A stretch of DNA of 64,000 nucleotides from Flavobacteriales bacterium (GCA_016717225.1 JADKGB010000002.1:62001-126000), one strand, 5' to 3'. Shown: positions 19,835 to 28,939, counted from the first letter of the stretch. Translations and numbers: made by a program. Notes: generated from the sequence alone by a model not told the origin.

Positions 19835-19960
19835 GTAAGCGTGGTATTTGTTCAAGGACGAACGACTGGTACCAAAAAGTTGTTCGGTGGGAAAGATAAT
19901 CACCCCGAGTTGGGTTGACCGGAAGTACCCCCATTGGTCCGAAGACTGGGGCTGTAAATG

Positions 19961-19986
19961 AAAAAAGGCCCCGTTCTGGAGCCTTT
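19961..19986 (-). terminator. intrinsic terminator after TPR gene
   Basis: Minus strand AAGGCTCC, loop AGAAC, GGGGCCTT then TTTTTT, 20 nt beyond the stop of the TPR gene at 20007. One G-U pair in the stem. Confidence 0.75.
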
Positions 19987-20006
19987 TGAACAAGTGCAAT
20001 AGAGGG

Positions 20007-20759
20007 TTACTCGCAATAGATCGAGATCAGCTCATCCACACTTTCATCTCCCAGTTCTCTTGCCTTGGCCAGATCTGGACAAGCTTCAGTCTTTCGGCCC
20101 AAGTGAACGAGTTCGATGGCATGGGCCGTGTATGCCCGGTCCATCCAGCCATCGAGCGAAATTGCTTTTGAAAGATCCTCCAAAGCACGCTGGTGGTCGT
20201 TGGTTCTGGCGAAAGCCATTCCTCGGTCGTACCAAGCACGAGCATCATTCGGCGCGATCATCAACAAGCGATCATAGGTTGAGATAGCGGAGGTAGCGTC
20301 ATCCATGCTCAACTGAAGTCGCCCAAGTTCCAAGAGAGCGTGTATGGCGATCGGCCCGGCTTGGTTCGATCGCAATACATTGTCCAGATCGTTTTTCGCC
20401 AACTCAAAGTCATGAGCATTTTCGTGGATGCTTGCACGCCGTATCAGTGCATTTCCGTCCCTCGGTGCAAGCTCAATAGCTCGATCCAGATCAATGAGCG
20501 CCGCTGCATCATCGCCGTTTTCCATGCGCGCTACACCCTTGTAATACCAAGCTTTCGCATTCAAGGGGTGGAGGGCTGTTTCGCGTGATAGCGCTTCGAT
20601 CGCCTCTGGGAAATTCTCTGCTTTCAAAGCAAGTAGTCCAGTCTGGAAGGGGCTGGTAGTTTCATCGTTCGGGGGGACGACACTCGCTGCATTGGCGAGT
20701 TCTTGCGCCACACCGATCTGGCAAATGGCGAGCAGAATGACAGTGGCTGTGGCTTTCAT
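20007..20759 (-). CDS. exported tetratricopeptide repeat protein
   Basis: 250 residues from the ATG at 20759, which opens a signal peptide (MKATATVILL to GVAQE); the much longer upstream reading frame overlaps doxX antisense and is not credible. Five or so TPR units follow (AKAWYYKGVARMENGD, ALIDLDRAIELAP, ARAWYDRGMAFARTN and others). TPR arrays mediate protein-protein contacts, here in the periplasm. The partner is unknown. Divergent from doxX with 82 nt between the start codons. Confidence 0.8.
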   Translation of the reverse strand: MKATATVILLAICQIGVAQELANAASVVPPNDETTSPFQTGLLALKAENFPEAIEALSRETALHPLNAKAWYYKGVARMENGDDAAALIDLDRAIELAPRDGNALIRRASIHENAHDFELAKNDLDNVLRSNQAGPIAIHALLELGRLQLSMDDATSAISTYDRLLMIAPNDARAWYDRGMAFARTNDHQRALEDLSKAISLDGWMDRAYTAHAIELVHLGRKTEACPDLAKARELGDESVDELISIYCE

Positions 20760-20841
20760 CGTCCCGGTTTCAACGTGCCTTGTTCGGAACAGGTTTCCGT
20801 ATGGGGTCGAAAGCTTTCGGCATCTCATTATCATTGCCCAC

Positions 20842-21240
20842 ATGCTGCTCAATTCAGAACCGGTTGCCCTGGATCTTGGCTTGCTTTCGCTTCGAGTGGG
20901 TGCAGGCGGTGCAATGCTTTGGCAACATGGATGGCCCAAGCTCATTGGTTTCGCGGATATGATGGACAAGTTCGCGGACCCTGTCGGTATGGGACCTTTG
21001 ATCTCTTTGGGTCTGATCACGTTCGCAGAAACGGCATGTGCTGCTCTTGTCATTCTTGGTTTGTGGACACGCATAAGCACGCTGCCGATCATTATCGGAA
21101 TGGGTGTTGCGGCGTTCCTTACCCATGGGGGGCAGCCTTTCGCCGAACAAGAGTTGGCGGTGCTCTATCTGGTAGCGTTCTTGACCGTCTTTTTCGCTGG
21201 CAGTGGCCGATTCAGCTTGGACAGGTTGAAATTCCAATAG
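20842..21240 (+). CDS. DoxX family membrane protein
   Basis: 132 residues with four predicted transmembrane helices and the family-typical RVGAGGAMLWQHGWPKL opening, GLITFAETACAALVILGLWTR, and a final hydrophobic helix before SGRFSLDRL. DoxX-like proteins are small inner-membrane proteins linked to redox or detoxification functions; the reaction is not established. The ATG at 20842 is chosen as it directly precedes the conserved part; upstream codons are antisense to the TPR gene. Confidence 0.85.
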   Translation: MLLNSEPVALDLGLLSLRVGAGGAMLWQHGWPKLIGFADMMDKFADPVGMGPLISLGLITFAETACAALVILGLWTRISTLPIIIGMGVAAFLTHGGQPFAEQELAVLYLVAFLTVFFAGSGRFSLDRLKFQ

Positions 21241-21448
21241 GCGTTCGTTTTCTGTTGAAAGACAATTCAAATTGGCCCTCATACTGCAGATATTGGAGCA
21301 GGGAGCATTGGATCGGAAAGTGATCGAGCAAAGAGATCCTCATCGCGACTTCATATGACTTATGAGTAGCGGTGCGTTTGGAACGAACAAGCATCAACGT
21401 TGCTCGCTTGAGCAATGGAAATAGCTTTCCCCAAAATCCAGAAGTACC

Positions 21449-21664
21449 ATGACCACGAAGCGAGCCACCCTGCGAAAGGGAAAGACCAGCAATAAAAAAA
21501 CGGTAGCGAAGAGCAGTAACACACGTGCGAAGCGCAAAGCCGTTACAGCGAAAAAGACAGCAGCAGCAGCAGCGAATGTTGCAGCCGTGAAGAAGGCAAC
21601 TGCAAAGACAGCAACGGCCAAAACCAAGCCAGCTGCCAAGAAAGCGGCGCCGAAGAAGAAGTAA
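21449..21664 (+). CDS. histone H1-like Lys/Ala-rich DNA-binding peptide
   Basis: 71 residues, almost all Lys, Ala, Thr and Arg, with AKK/AAKK-type repeats and no acidic residue. This composition matches bacterial histone H1-like or AlgP-type tails that bind DNA without a fixed fold. No other domain is present, so the name rests on composition only. A strong terminator follows at 21683-21722. The 208 nt before it, after doxX, hold no other gene; a promoter for it must lie there. Confidence 0.7.
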   Translation: MTTKRATLRKGKTSNKKTVAKSSNTRAKRKAVTAKKTAAAAANVAAVKKATAKTATAKTKPAAKKAAPKKK

Positions 21665-21682
21665 GAAAGCTATCAGAGATTC

Positions 21683-21722
21683 AACCGGATCGAGGGCCGT
21701 AGCTCCTTGATCCGGTTTTTTT
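21683..21722 (+). terminator. intrinsic terminator after the H1-like gene
   Basis: AACCGGAT and ATCCGGTT arms around an approximately 19 nt loop, followed by a run of seven T. Confidence 0.75.
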
Positions 21723-21883
21723 CTTGAAGGCCTTCATGATCTGTTCTGACCAAGTGCTGTTGTCCCGCGCAGCCTGGGCGAGTTCTTGGTCCAGTGCGAG
21801 CCAACGGACTTTGCCAGACTCTGAAGATCCGCTTATTGTTTGCGGAGCATCAGATCATCTGATCGCGGATCCGTTGATCCGCA

Positions 21884-22348
21884 TCACTCTCCGATCACCC
21901 AATTGAGCTCCGTTAGATATGCGTTGTGGTCTTTCACCTCGCGTGGGTCGTTCAAGTAACACTCCCAGAAGCGACCGATCTCACTGTGCTTCCGCGCACG
22001 CACCCAGGTCTGTAGTTCGGGCCACGCCTGCGCAAGTCCTTCGTAGGGTCCTTGGTATACCGAACGCACCACGCGCTCCGCTGGCAATTTGCTGTTCTTC
22101 ACGCGACCAGTCTCTTTGATCGCCATCGCCACGGGAAACCCGATCTCGAAGTCGAAGGTGTCGCTTGGTCTTCGGTGGTGGTAGCTGAACATCGGCCCGG
22201 CAGGTTTAATGCCTTGATCCGCCAGTGCTTTCAGGATCTCCTGGATGGCGGGGTCCATGTATTTGGGCATGTCGCGTCCCGGGATGTTGAGATGTATGCT
22301 GGCCGTGGCCTGCTCTTTCGATCCGACGATCCGTGGTGTACTGATCAT
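21884..22348 (-). CDS. GyrI-like / effector-binding domain protein
   Basis: 154 residues. Features typical of the GyrI-like (AraC effector-binding) fold are visible: ADQGIKPAGPMFSYHH, FEIGFPVA, and VVRSVYQGPYEGLAQAWPELQTWV. Stand-alone members bind small hydrophobic or cationic molecules, and some hydrolyse or sequester drugs. There is no DNA-binding domain, so it is not itself a regulator. It is last in a minus-strand group with the STAS-like protein and a small Lys-rich frame. Confidence 0.8.
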   Translation of the reverse strand: MISTPRIVGSKEQATASIHLNIPGRDMPKYMDPAIQEILKALADQGIKPAGPMFSYHHRRPSDTFDFEIGFPVAMAIKETGRVKNSKLPAERVVRSVYQGPYEGLAQAWPELQTWVRARKHSEIGRFWECYLNDPREVKDHNAYLTELNWVIGE

Positions 22349-22354
22349 GGTTCT

Positions 22355-22540
22355 TCAGTTCATGTTCTTCTTCTTGGTTCTGGTGGCCTTGGCCGGAGCG
22401 CCTTTGCTTTCAGCCGACTTGGTTTGCAATTCCGTCTCAGCAGCTACTGCTGGGCCATGCTGTTGCGCTTGCTGAAAGTGTATGTGGAGACGTGGTGTAG
22501 TGATGCCGCACCACGATCTGTCGCTGTTGTGATCCTTCAA
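22355..22540 (-). CDS. possible small Lys/Ala-rich protein
   Basis: A 61-codon frame starting with TTG at 22540, overlapping the stop of the STAS-like gene by 3 nt and ending 6 nt before the GyrI-like gene. The last ~25 residues are rich in Lys, Ala and Thr (KSAESKGAPAKATRTKKK), which recalls the H1-like peptide at 21449. The weak start codon and short length leave real doubt; it may be non-coding spacer. Confidence 0.3.
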   Translation of the reverse strand: MKDHNSDRSWCGITTPRLHIHFQQAQQHGPAVAAETELQTKSAESKGAPAKATRTKKKNMN

Positions 22541-22998
22541 GCCGGCTCCAACTCACCACTCATCAACCAAGCGCGCGCCTCTTCCATGGTTTGGAAGTTC
22601 ACGATCGGGTAATTGACGGTTGGCAGCACGGTTCTAATGAATCGTTCCACCATCGTACGATTGAAGAAATCGGCACTCTGCACCACAGCAGCGCGTTCCA
22701 ATCCAGCCTTGGCCATGCGGGGCGCCCAGCTCGTTACCAGCCAGACCTCATCGTCGTGCAGGATCACCCCGCGTCGCCGTTGGTCGGTAAGGAAGTACCG
22801 CAGGCCGTGTTTCTCGATCAGTTCAACAGCCAAGTTCAGCGTGGCGCGATAGGTTCCACTAGGCGCATAGTTCTTCCAACGGATCGTGATCATGCCGGTT
22901 GCTGGTTCAGCCAGCAAATTCACATACGGGGCGTCGTGTTCGACAACAGCGTGCGCATGTTCCATGGATGTGAAGGTATTATTTTGGATCAGCCACAT
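22537..22998 (-). CDS. STAS/SpoIIAA-like domain protein
   Basis: About 153 residues from the ATG at 22998 (an alternative ATG is at 22965). The pattern fits the STAS/SEC14-like family common in Bacteroidota: YVNLLAEPATGMITIRWKNYAPSGTYR, then a helix, LTDQRRRGVI, EVWLVTSWAPRMAKAGLERAAVV, and a closing FQTMEEARAWL. These cytoplasmic single-domain proteins are thought to sense or bind small hydrophobic ligands. If it starts at 22998 only 24 nt separate it from the divergent chitinase start, so the two promoters would overlap. Confidence 0.75.
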   Translation of the reverse strand: MWLIQNNTFTSMEHAHAVVEHDAPYVNLLAEPATGMITIRWKNYAPSGTYRATLNLAVELIEKHGLRYFLTDQRRRGVILHDDEVWLVTSWAPRMAKAGLERAAVVQSADFFNRTMVERFIRTVLPTVNYPIVNFQTMEEARAWLMSGELEPA

Positions 22999-23022
22999 CA
23001 CAGCCTCAGTTACATTTCGAGC

Positions 23023-24102
23023 ATGTGGAAATGGTCGCTGGTTCTCGCTGTGGTTTGCCGTCTCACGACGGTGGAGGCCCAATCTCCTGCTCTCATCGGG
23101 TACTATGCGGGTGATGGTCATGACCTGTACGACAAGGAGATCAGCAAGCTCACTCACTTGATCTGGTGCTTTGCACACCTTCAAGGCGATAGCCTGGCAC
23201 CGGTGAACAAAGCGCAGGACAAGGTGATCCGGAAGATGATCGGCTTCAAGCGTATGTATCCGGAGTTGAAAGTGATGTTATCCTTTGGCGGATGGGGAGG
23301 TTGTGAAACGTGCTCGGAAGTATTCAGTAGGGTTGAAGGCCGAAAGAAGTTCGCAGCGAGCGTTCGCGAACTTTTGAAAAGAACGTGGACCGATGGTATC
23401 GACCTTGACTGGGAATACCCCGCCGTTCAAGGGCCAGAGGGGCATCACTTCGCTCCGCAAGACAAGCGCAATTTCACGCTACTGGTCCAAGAACTCAAAA
23501 GGGAGCTGGGCCCGAAGTACGAGATCAGTTTTGCTGTTGGGGGAACCGATGAGTGTCTTTTGAAGGGCTTCGAATGGGATAGCATCATGCCTGCAGTGGA
23601 TCGTGTACATATCATGAGCTACGACCTGGTCCATGGCAATAGTGCGACCACGGGGCATCATACACCGCTCTTTTCGGTGAAAGGCCAGCGGGCATCGGCT
23701 GACCGCGCAGTGCAACTGCTGGATTCGTTGAGCGTGCCTCGGAACAAGGTGGTCATCGGCGCTGCCTTCTATGCGCGCATTTTCAAGAATGTAGAGCCAA
23801 AGAACAACGGCTTGTTCCAACCCGGTCAGTTCAGCCGAAGCCTATCGTGCAGTGCCATTGATACTACAATAACCGAAGCGAACGGGTGGGTTCTCTTGCG
23901 CGATGAAAAGGCCGCAGCGCCATACGCCTATCGTCCATCAACTTCCGAGTTCATTACCTACGACGACTCGCTCAGTATTGCCGCCAAATCACGCTATGTG
24001 CGAGAGAACGGCCTTGGTGGCATCATGTTCTGGCAACTCATCGATGACAAGAACAGGGGAGGGTTGTTGGATGCCATGCACAGGGGGTTGAGAACTCCTT
24101 GA
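23023..24102 (+). CDS. GH18 chitinase-like glycosidase
   Basis: 359 residues. Signal peptide 1-20 (TTVEAQ), then a GH18 TIM barrel: LIGYYAGDG, SFGGWGGCETCSEV on strand 3, and the catalytic DGIDLDWEYP, with D124, D127, D129 and the proton donor E131. HIMSYDLVHGN and a closing GGIMFWQL follow. Family members cleave chitin or related GlcNAc polymers by substrate-assisted catalysis. The protein lacks a separate chitin-binding module and a T9SS tail, so it probably acts in the periplasm. The start at 23023 is chosen for the signal peptide. It is convergent with the M1 peptidase, 12 nt apart. Confidence 0.9.
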   Translation: MWKWSLVLAVVCRLTTVEAQSPALIGYYAGDGHDLYDKEISKLTHLIWCFAHLQGDSLAPVNKAQDKVIRKMIGFKRMYPELKVMLSFGGWGGCETCSEVFSRVEGRKKFAASVRELLKRTWTDGIDLDWEYPAVQGPEGHHFAPQDKRNFTLLVQELKRELGPKYEISFAVGGTDECLLKGFEWDSIMPAVDRVHIMSYDLVHGNSATTGHHTPLFSVKGQRASADRAVQLLDSLSVPRNKVVIGAAFYARIFKNVEPKNNGLFQPGQFSRSLSCSAIDTTITEANGWVLLRDEKAAAPYAYRPSTSEFITYDDSLSIAAKSRYVRENGLGGIMFWQLIDDKNRGGLLDAMHRGLRTP

Positions 24103-24114
24103 ACGCTGGTTCTT

Positions 24115-26562
24115 TCAATGAGCCACCTCGAATCGGGCGGTTCCTACACGGTCACTAGCGTTATTGCGGACTTGGAGCAAATAAGCACCCGATGCCAGAT
24201 CCGTCGTACTGATCCGCTTTTCGAAAGTGCCGTTCACCTTGCTTGATGAACGTTGTACCAATTGGCCAGTTGAACTTATTACGTCGAACGAGAGTTCCGT
24301 CGCATCTTGAACCGATCCTTTTACCGTAAGAAGATCGTTCGCCGGATTGGGGAAAGCCTCGAGTTTTTCTTCAACGGATATGTTATCCCCAATGCCGGAT
24401 ATCACATTCCCGTTCGCGAAGGCATATTGCCCTTTTCGCAGCACATTCACATCGAAATAGCCGATACCGTTGAACAAGTTGGTTGCGACCAACGTGTAGT
24501 CCGGGGCAGGCTCCCACGGGTCGTTTGGATCCGCCCTGTACAGTAGTAATGCATCGGCTTCAGTATCGCCATAGAGATCGAAATCCAACTTGTCCAAAGT
24601 GTTGCCGCTGTAATACAATCTGGCACTGTAGGCGGTACCCGATGCCCATATCCCGTCCACAACCCAGAAATGCGAATTGCTGATAGCAGATACGCCCCAG
24701 CCAAGGTTTTCGGCATCGGGACCTGCCCAGATATGCTCGATGCGCACCAAGCTGCTATCCACGGCTGTTTCCGGGTACAGTCTGAACTCCACCCGTGGTA
24801 ATACGGATGGAAAAGTGACGCCTGGTCGGGCAACGAACTCATGATCCATGCGGCTTTGGTTCAACCTGTTGTGTCCGTTGATCACCGCCATTACGGGTTC
24901 GAAATCACAAACGAGTTGCAGGTCCGAGAATTCATCCGTGGCCAATTCACGGAATTCCTGTCGTTGCCAGTCAGCACCGATCAAGGTAATGTCCAGCGGA
25001 ACGTTCGTATGGAAAACGTTGGTTCCGCGCAACCGCTGGCGCAGCTGCAACTGTACGTTCCATGCCCCACCGTTCTGTTGGCTTGAAAGGTTGTTGACCG
25101 TGAAGACTGAAAAGCCGGGCGCGAATACCTGGGCATCGAAGAACGGATCAAGATCCTGACCTGATGTCGCTTCCAAGGCGTTCTTGAAACCGATCGCATC
25201 CATGTTGGTATTCGCATTATCCAACTGCACCGTTGTCATTGCCTGCCGGAACAGAGTATCGCCCAAGTAACCGCGCAGATTGTGGATAACAGCTGCTCCT
25301 TTGTAGTAGGTGTGCAATCCGTAGATGTACTCATCGGGCATTGGAGACAAGGCTTGGAATCCACCATCCTGCAGGTGGGCCTCTTCAAGCACGTACAGCA
25401 TGTTGTCCTTCAACGCATCCTCGAACGCTTCTTCGCCGAACGCCCATTCTTCCAACAGGTGTCCGCTGTATTCCGCAGGACCTTCCTTGAACCACATGTC
25501 GTTATGTGTGCGCGGCGTTACGTTATCGCCCCACCAATGATGTCCCAGTTCGTGGCCGAAGAGACCCCGGTTGGCAATAAGACTTTGGGTATTCATGAAG
25601 TCCGGATAGGCGATGTTCTCAGGGATCTCCAACGCGCCATCCGTGGCCATCACATAGCCCACGCGATCGTATGGGTATGGGCCGTACCAGAACTCGTAGG
25701 CATCGATCGCATCGCCAATGCTGGCGAATTTGGCCACCATGGTATTGATCTGCGAAGGTTTGCCCGTGAGCGTTACAGGGATGTCTCCATATGCGCCGTT
25801 ATGGATCACCGTGCTGTCTCGAAAATCAGCAACCGCAATGGCCGAAACGTGTGTTGTGATCGACTGGTCCAATGCGTACGAACGGATCACTGTATCGCCA
25901 CCGAGCGGCACCTCGCCCAGGAAATCACCTTGGCAGTGCGCGCGAAACGTTCCAGCGCTTTTAACGTGATAGGTGTAGCTCGCGCGTTCTACAAAGCTGT
26001 CGAAGCAGGGATACCAAACCTTTCCGAAGTTGGGCGGTATGGTGCTCAAGCCGATGCCGAGGTTGTAGATGTAGTTGCTTTGGAAATAGAAACCTCCCCA
26101 TTCGGGATCGCGTTGAGGCTTGCCGCGGTAATGCACGGTCAACGCGTACGACACACCTGGCACGGCTTCGGGAAGTTCCACGGACAGAATGTCATCAGCA
26201 TGGCTGAAGGGCAATAGTGATCCATAAGCGATAACCGAGTCCACGATCAGGGTATCGATCAGGTCGAAGCGGATGGTGGTTTCCTGGATCAGTGGTGTGT
26301 ACTCGACAGTGGTGGCGGCCTTGATCGAACGCCCGATATAATCGGTTACGTCGATGGCGATATCGTAATGCTGGATATCGAAGGTGTCGCTGCGTGCGAT
26401 CACATCAGCAATGCCTTCGCGCTCCTCGGGAGTTAGGGCATGAGGTTGGTGAATGTGTTCACCTCCGTTGCGGAAATAGTGACAGCCGAATTTGGAGGGC
26501 TGTGCAACCAGCTTGAGAGACAGAGCAAGAAAAGCGAATTGGGCGATAAGGCGTAAGCGCAT
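24115..26562 (-). CDS. M1 family aminopeptidase with T9SS type A tail
   Basis: 815 residues from the ATG at 26562, which opens a signal peptide (MRLRLIAQFA to LVAQ). An N-terminal beta domain leads to the catalytic zinc site HELGHHWW (H337, E338, H341) with the third ligand E360 in WFKEGPAEY, the standard HExxH-x18-E of M1 (gluzincin) enzymes. Further beta domains follow, then a type A sorting domain from about residue 735 (FPNPANDLLTVKG), ending VAH. It is expected to be a secreted or surface aminopeptidase releasing amino acids from peptides. Convergent with the chitinase. Confidence 0.9.
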   Translation of the reverse strand: MRLRLIAQFAFLALSLKLVAQPSKFGCHYFRNGGEHIHQPHALTPEEREGIADVIARSDTFDIQHYDIAIDVTDYIGRSIKAATTVEYTPLIQETTIRFDLIDTLIVDSVIAYGSLLPFSHADDILSVELPEAVPGVSYALTVHYRGKPQRDPEWGGFYFQSNYIYNLGIGLSTIPPNFGKVWYPCFDSFVERASYTYHVKSAGTFRAHCQGDFLGEVPLGGDTVIRSYALDQSITTHVSAIAVADFRDSTVIHNGAYGDIPVTLTGKPSQINTMVAKFASIGDAIDAYEFWYGPYPYDRVGYVMATDGALEIPENIAYPDFMNTQSLIANRGLFGHELGHHWWGDNVTPRTHNDMWFKEGPAEYSGHLLEEWAFGEEAFEDALKDNMLYVLEEAHLQDGGFQALSPMPDEYIYGLHTYYKGAAVIHNLRGYLGDTLFRQAMTTVQLDNANTNMDAIGFKNALEATSGQDLDPFFDAQVFAPGFSVFTVNNLSSQQNGGAWNVQLQLRQRLRGTNVFHTNVPLDITLIGADWQRQEFRELATDEFSDLQLVCDFEPVMAVINGHNRLNQSRMDHEFVARPGVTFPSVLPRVEFRLYPETAVDSSLVRIEHIWAGPDAENLGWGVSAISNSHFWVVDGIWASGTAYSARLYYSGNTLDKLDFDLYGDTEADALLLYRADPNDPWEPAPDYTLVATNLFNGIGYFDVNVLRKGQYAFANGNVISGIGDNISVEEKLEAFPNPANDLLTVKGSVQDATELSFDVISSTGQLVQRSSSKVNGTFEKRISTTDLASGAYLLQVRNNASDRVGTARFEVAH

Positions 26563-26726
26563 CGGGTGAATTTGGAAGGCCCAAGCTAAGGCATGAACCA
26601 ACCTCGCTTACCAACAATGTGTGCGGGTCGATCGAAGCCGAGCACAAGCTCCGTTGGAGAGGTTATCCGTGCAAGGCGAACACTTTGAGGCTGAACAGCG
26701 TTGAAGCGCCACCTCTATTCGGCAAC

Positions 26727-27446
26727 ATGAAGTTATTCCTCACTTGGTTCGTCAGCATTGCACCACTGTTCGTGGCTGCGCAGAATATCGACTTTGCCTG
26801 GTTGAACACGCCGTGCGCGAACGTCCTGAATTGCGATTCAGGATGCAGTGCGTGCAATTCACCGATCAACCAAGGAACCCAATTCTTTGGTAATCCGGTG
26901 ACATTTCTCGGTGTTGATGTTTGCCCGCATCCGATCCAAGTCGGGGACAACGTGCTGCTCACCTATGGCTGGCCAACGATCCCGGATAATGAGCATGGCG
27001 TGCTGGTTACGGGCATCGCTTTCACACCCACGTATCTGGATTCTGTGATCATTCGCCACCGAGCCGGTGCCGATGGCCCCCAGCGTATGAGTGTGCGTTT
27101 CGGTATCAATGAGAATATGCCTGTAACTGTAATGGCCGACGTGGCGGTGGAAAGCCAGTTCGACAATTCGGTTTTCACACACCTTGGTGCGGTAGCCGCC
27201 AGCGAGACCATGGTTTACGGCTTCTTCAGTTTGTTGCTGCAACCCTACCAAGGCAACGGTGGTAGTTGGGACCTTGATGAATTGCGCATCGTTGGTTCAC
27301 CGGTAGGATCCACCAGTGTTCAAGACCTGTCTCTGCCATCGAACATGACTTCGCTACCGCGCTTCGATGCGCTCGGCAGACCAATACTCGAAAGGCGTGG
27401 CGTGCGCTTTTACCTGGATCGGAGCCGGCGTGTGATCCTTCAGTGA
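26727..27446 (+). CDS. secreted protein of unknown function with short sorting-like tail
   Basis: 239 residues. The start at 26727 gives a signal peptide (MKLFLTWFVS to VAAQN). The mature part has a Cys-rich N-terminal patch (CANVLNCDSGCSACN) and then a beta-rich domain with no family I recognise. The C-terminus (FDALGRPILERRGVRFYLDRSRRVILQ region) resembles a shortened T9SS type A end: an ALGRP motif with a final basic strand, but it lacks the FPNP opening and is under 40 residues. Export is well supported; T9SS dependence is an inference. Divergent from the M1 gene. Confidence 0.65.
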   Translation: MKLFLTWFVSIAPLFVAAQNIDFAWLNTPCANVLNCDSGCSACNSPINQGTQFFGNPVTFLGVDVCPHPIQVGDNVLLTYGWPTIPDNEHGVLVTGIAFTPTYLDSVIIRHRAGADGPQRMSVRFGINENMPVTVMADVAVESQFDNSVFTHLGAVAASETMVYGFFSLLLQPYQGNGGSWDLDELRIVGSPVGSTSVQDLSLPSNMTSLPRFDALGRPILERRGVRFYLDRSRRVILQ

Positions 27447-27518
27447 TCCGCTAGCCGCATCTTTGGGCGTCGACCCTGAATGCGTTTCTCCTGGAAGGCG
27501 CGCGGTTCATTCAAAGCC

Positions 27519-28544
27519 ATGGAGCTGAACGAGATCCACTTCAAGAAGCCGATCTACCCGATCGGATCCGAGTTGTCGCGCTACCTCGTATCACATGCGC
27601 GAAGTGTTCCGCTGCCCATCGCTTACGACGACCTGTTGCGCCATGACGGCCTGATGGCCCAGCGCGATGCGGAAGGGAAGGAGACGCTGTGGACCACCGT
27701 GATGCTGAAGCCCTCCGAGATGGAGGAGACCCACGACCGATTGGTGGACCTCTACCAGTTGCTCGTGGCGGATGGCCGTCGTTTGCCCTACCTGGCCGTG
27801 GCCAGTATCGACTTCTGTGCCTACGGCAATAGCCAACCGTTCCGCATCAAGATCCTCAACCAGATCAACGACAACCACGACTACTACTACATCAAGAAGG
27901 CCGATGCCAGCCGCGTGTACGGGTTGGAACTGGAGCACATGCTCAGCCCGAACAAGATCAATTACGCAGTACATGGGGCTACGTTGGTGGAAGAACACAT
28001 CATCGGTGTGCCGGGTGATGACTTCATCAAGGACCCCGAGCACTACGGTGGAAACTTCAACCCGGTGCGCTTATGCAAGGAGTTCGTCAAGTTCAACGAG
28101 CGCTGCTTCGTTCGGCTTCTGGGCGACATGCGCGCCTACAACTTCGTGGTGGACGTGATCCAGGATTTCGACAAGGTGCAGTACCGCATGCGCAGCATCG
28201 ACTTCGACCAGCAGAGCTACGAGGGTCGCCACCGCATCTACCTGCCGCAGTTCTACAAGGAGAACCTGCCGTACGTGGAACTGGGCCGCCAGCACATCAG
28301 CATGGAAACCGCCGAGCAGTACGCCCACGAGGAGCGCTCATTGCTTCGCAAACGCTACAAGCTGGCCGAAGACCAGATCCGAGAACTGCTCGAAGTTATG
28401 CGCATAGACCGCGTAAGCACGGATGAGAACCGCGCCCAGCTCCGCGAAGAACTGGCGCTTTACCACCACACGGCTGACTTTCGGAAGTGCACGACGATGG
28501 GGGATATCCTGGGAATGCAGATGAAAGTGGTGCTGGGGGTTTAG
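27519..28544 (+). CDS. uncharacterised protein with kinase-fold-like motifs
   Basis: 341 residues, cytoplasmic, no signal or membrane segment, family not recognised. Visible motifs resemble a distant protein-kinase/aminoglycoside-phosphotransferase fold: YYYIKKA with K126/K127 (possible ATP lysine), GLELEHML with E137/E139 (possible helix-C glutamate), LLGDMRAYNF with D203 and N208 at the D-x4-N spacing of the catalytic loop, and RSIDFDQQ with D228 as a possible metal-binding DFD. The C-terminal ~90 residues are helical and highly charged. Starts at 27519 or 27480 are both possible; 27519 gives the shorter, less odd N-terminus. Base composition is higher in G+C than its flanks. Confidence 0.6.
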   Translation: MELNEIHFKKPIYPIGSELSRYLVSHARSVPLPIAYDDLLRHDGLMAQRDAEGKETLWTTVMLKPSEMEETHDRLVDLYQLLVADGRRLPYLAVASIDFCAYGNSQPFRIKILNQINDNHDYYYIKKADASRVYGLELEHMLSPNKINYAVHGATLVEEHIIGVPGDDFIKDPEHYGGNFNPVRLCKEFVKFNERCFVRLLGDMRAYNFVVDVIQDFDKVQYRMRSIDFDQQSYEGRHRIYLPQFYKENLPYVELGRQHISMETAEQYAHEERSLLRKRYKLAEDQIRELLEVMRIDRVSTDENRAQLREELALYHHTADFRKCTTMGDILGMQMKVVLGV

Positions 28545-28717
28545 TCCCACAGGCATTTTATCTGATATGCAGTGATAAAGGCCCAGTTGGACCTAGAAGC
28601 GAACAGCCTTTTCTGTGCTGGGCTGGGGCTCTGGATCACCTTTAACAACCTTAACAACCAGTTCGAATGGTTCGCTTACTTTGCGCGCCGTCGAAATATC
28701 AACGTTTACGCCCTAGC

Positions 28718-28939
28718 ATGTCCGCAGCATCCAAACAGGTCAGTTTCCTTTCTTCCGGATTCATCAAACTGAAGTTGAAGGGAATTACCAACAAGGCCGA
28801 GAAAAAACGCGCCTGCCAGGCCTACCTAACGCGTATGGAAGTGCAGCGCGAAGCCCAGAAGAAATCCCGTACCAGCATCGAGGATACCGACGACGTGATC
28901 CGCTTTCTGAAATCGGAGATCGCTTATTTGAGCGAGTAG
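28718..28939 (+). CDS. small conserved-type hypothetical protein
   Basis: 73 residues, highly charged and helical, with KLKLKGITNKAEKKRACQAYLTRME then a Lys-rich stretch and an acidic helix (SIEDTDDVIRFLKSEIAYLSE). No signal or membrane segment. It follows the kinase-like gene by 173 nt on the same strand; the gap contains a TTACTTTGCGC promoter-like stretch near 28676. I do not recognise the family. Confidence 0.6.
   Translation: MSAASKQVSFLSSGFIKLKLKGITNKAEKKRACQAYLTRMEVQREAQKKSRTSIEDTDDVIRFLKSEIAYLSE

Noticed and set aside
20692..20841. Upstream extensions of doxX (to 20692) and of the TPR gene (to 21092)
   Set aside because: Each would read through the opposite gene; signal-peptide or family starts at 20842 and 20759 explain both better.
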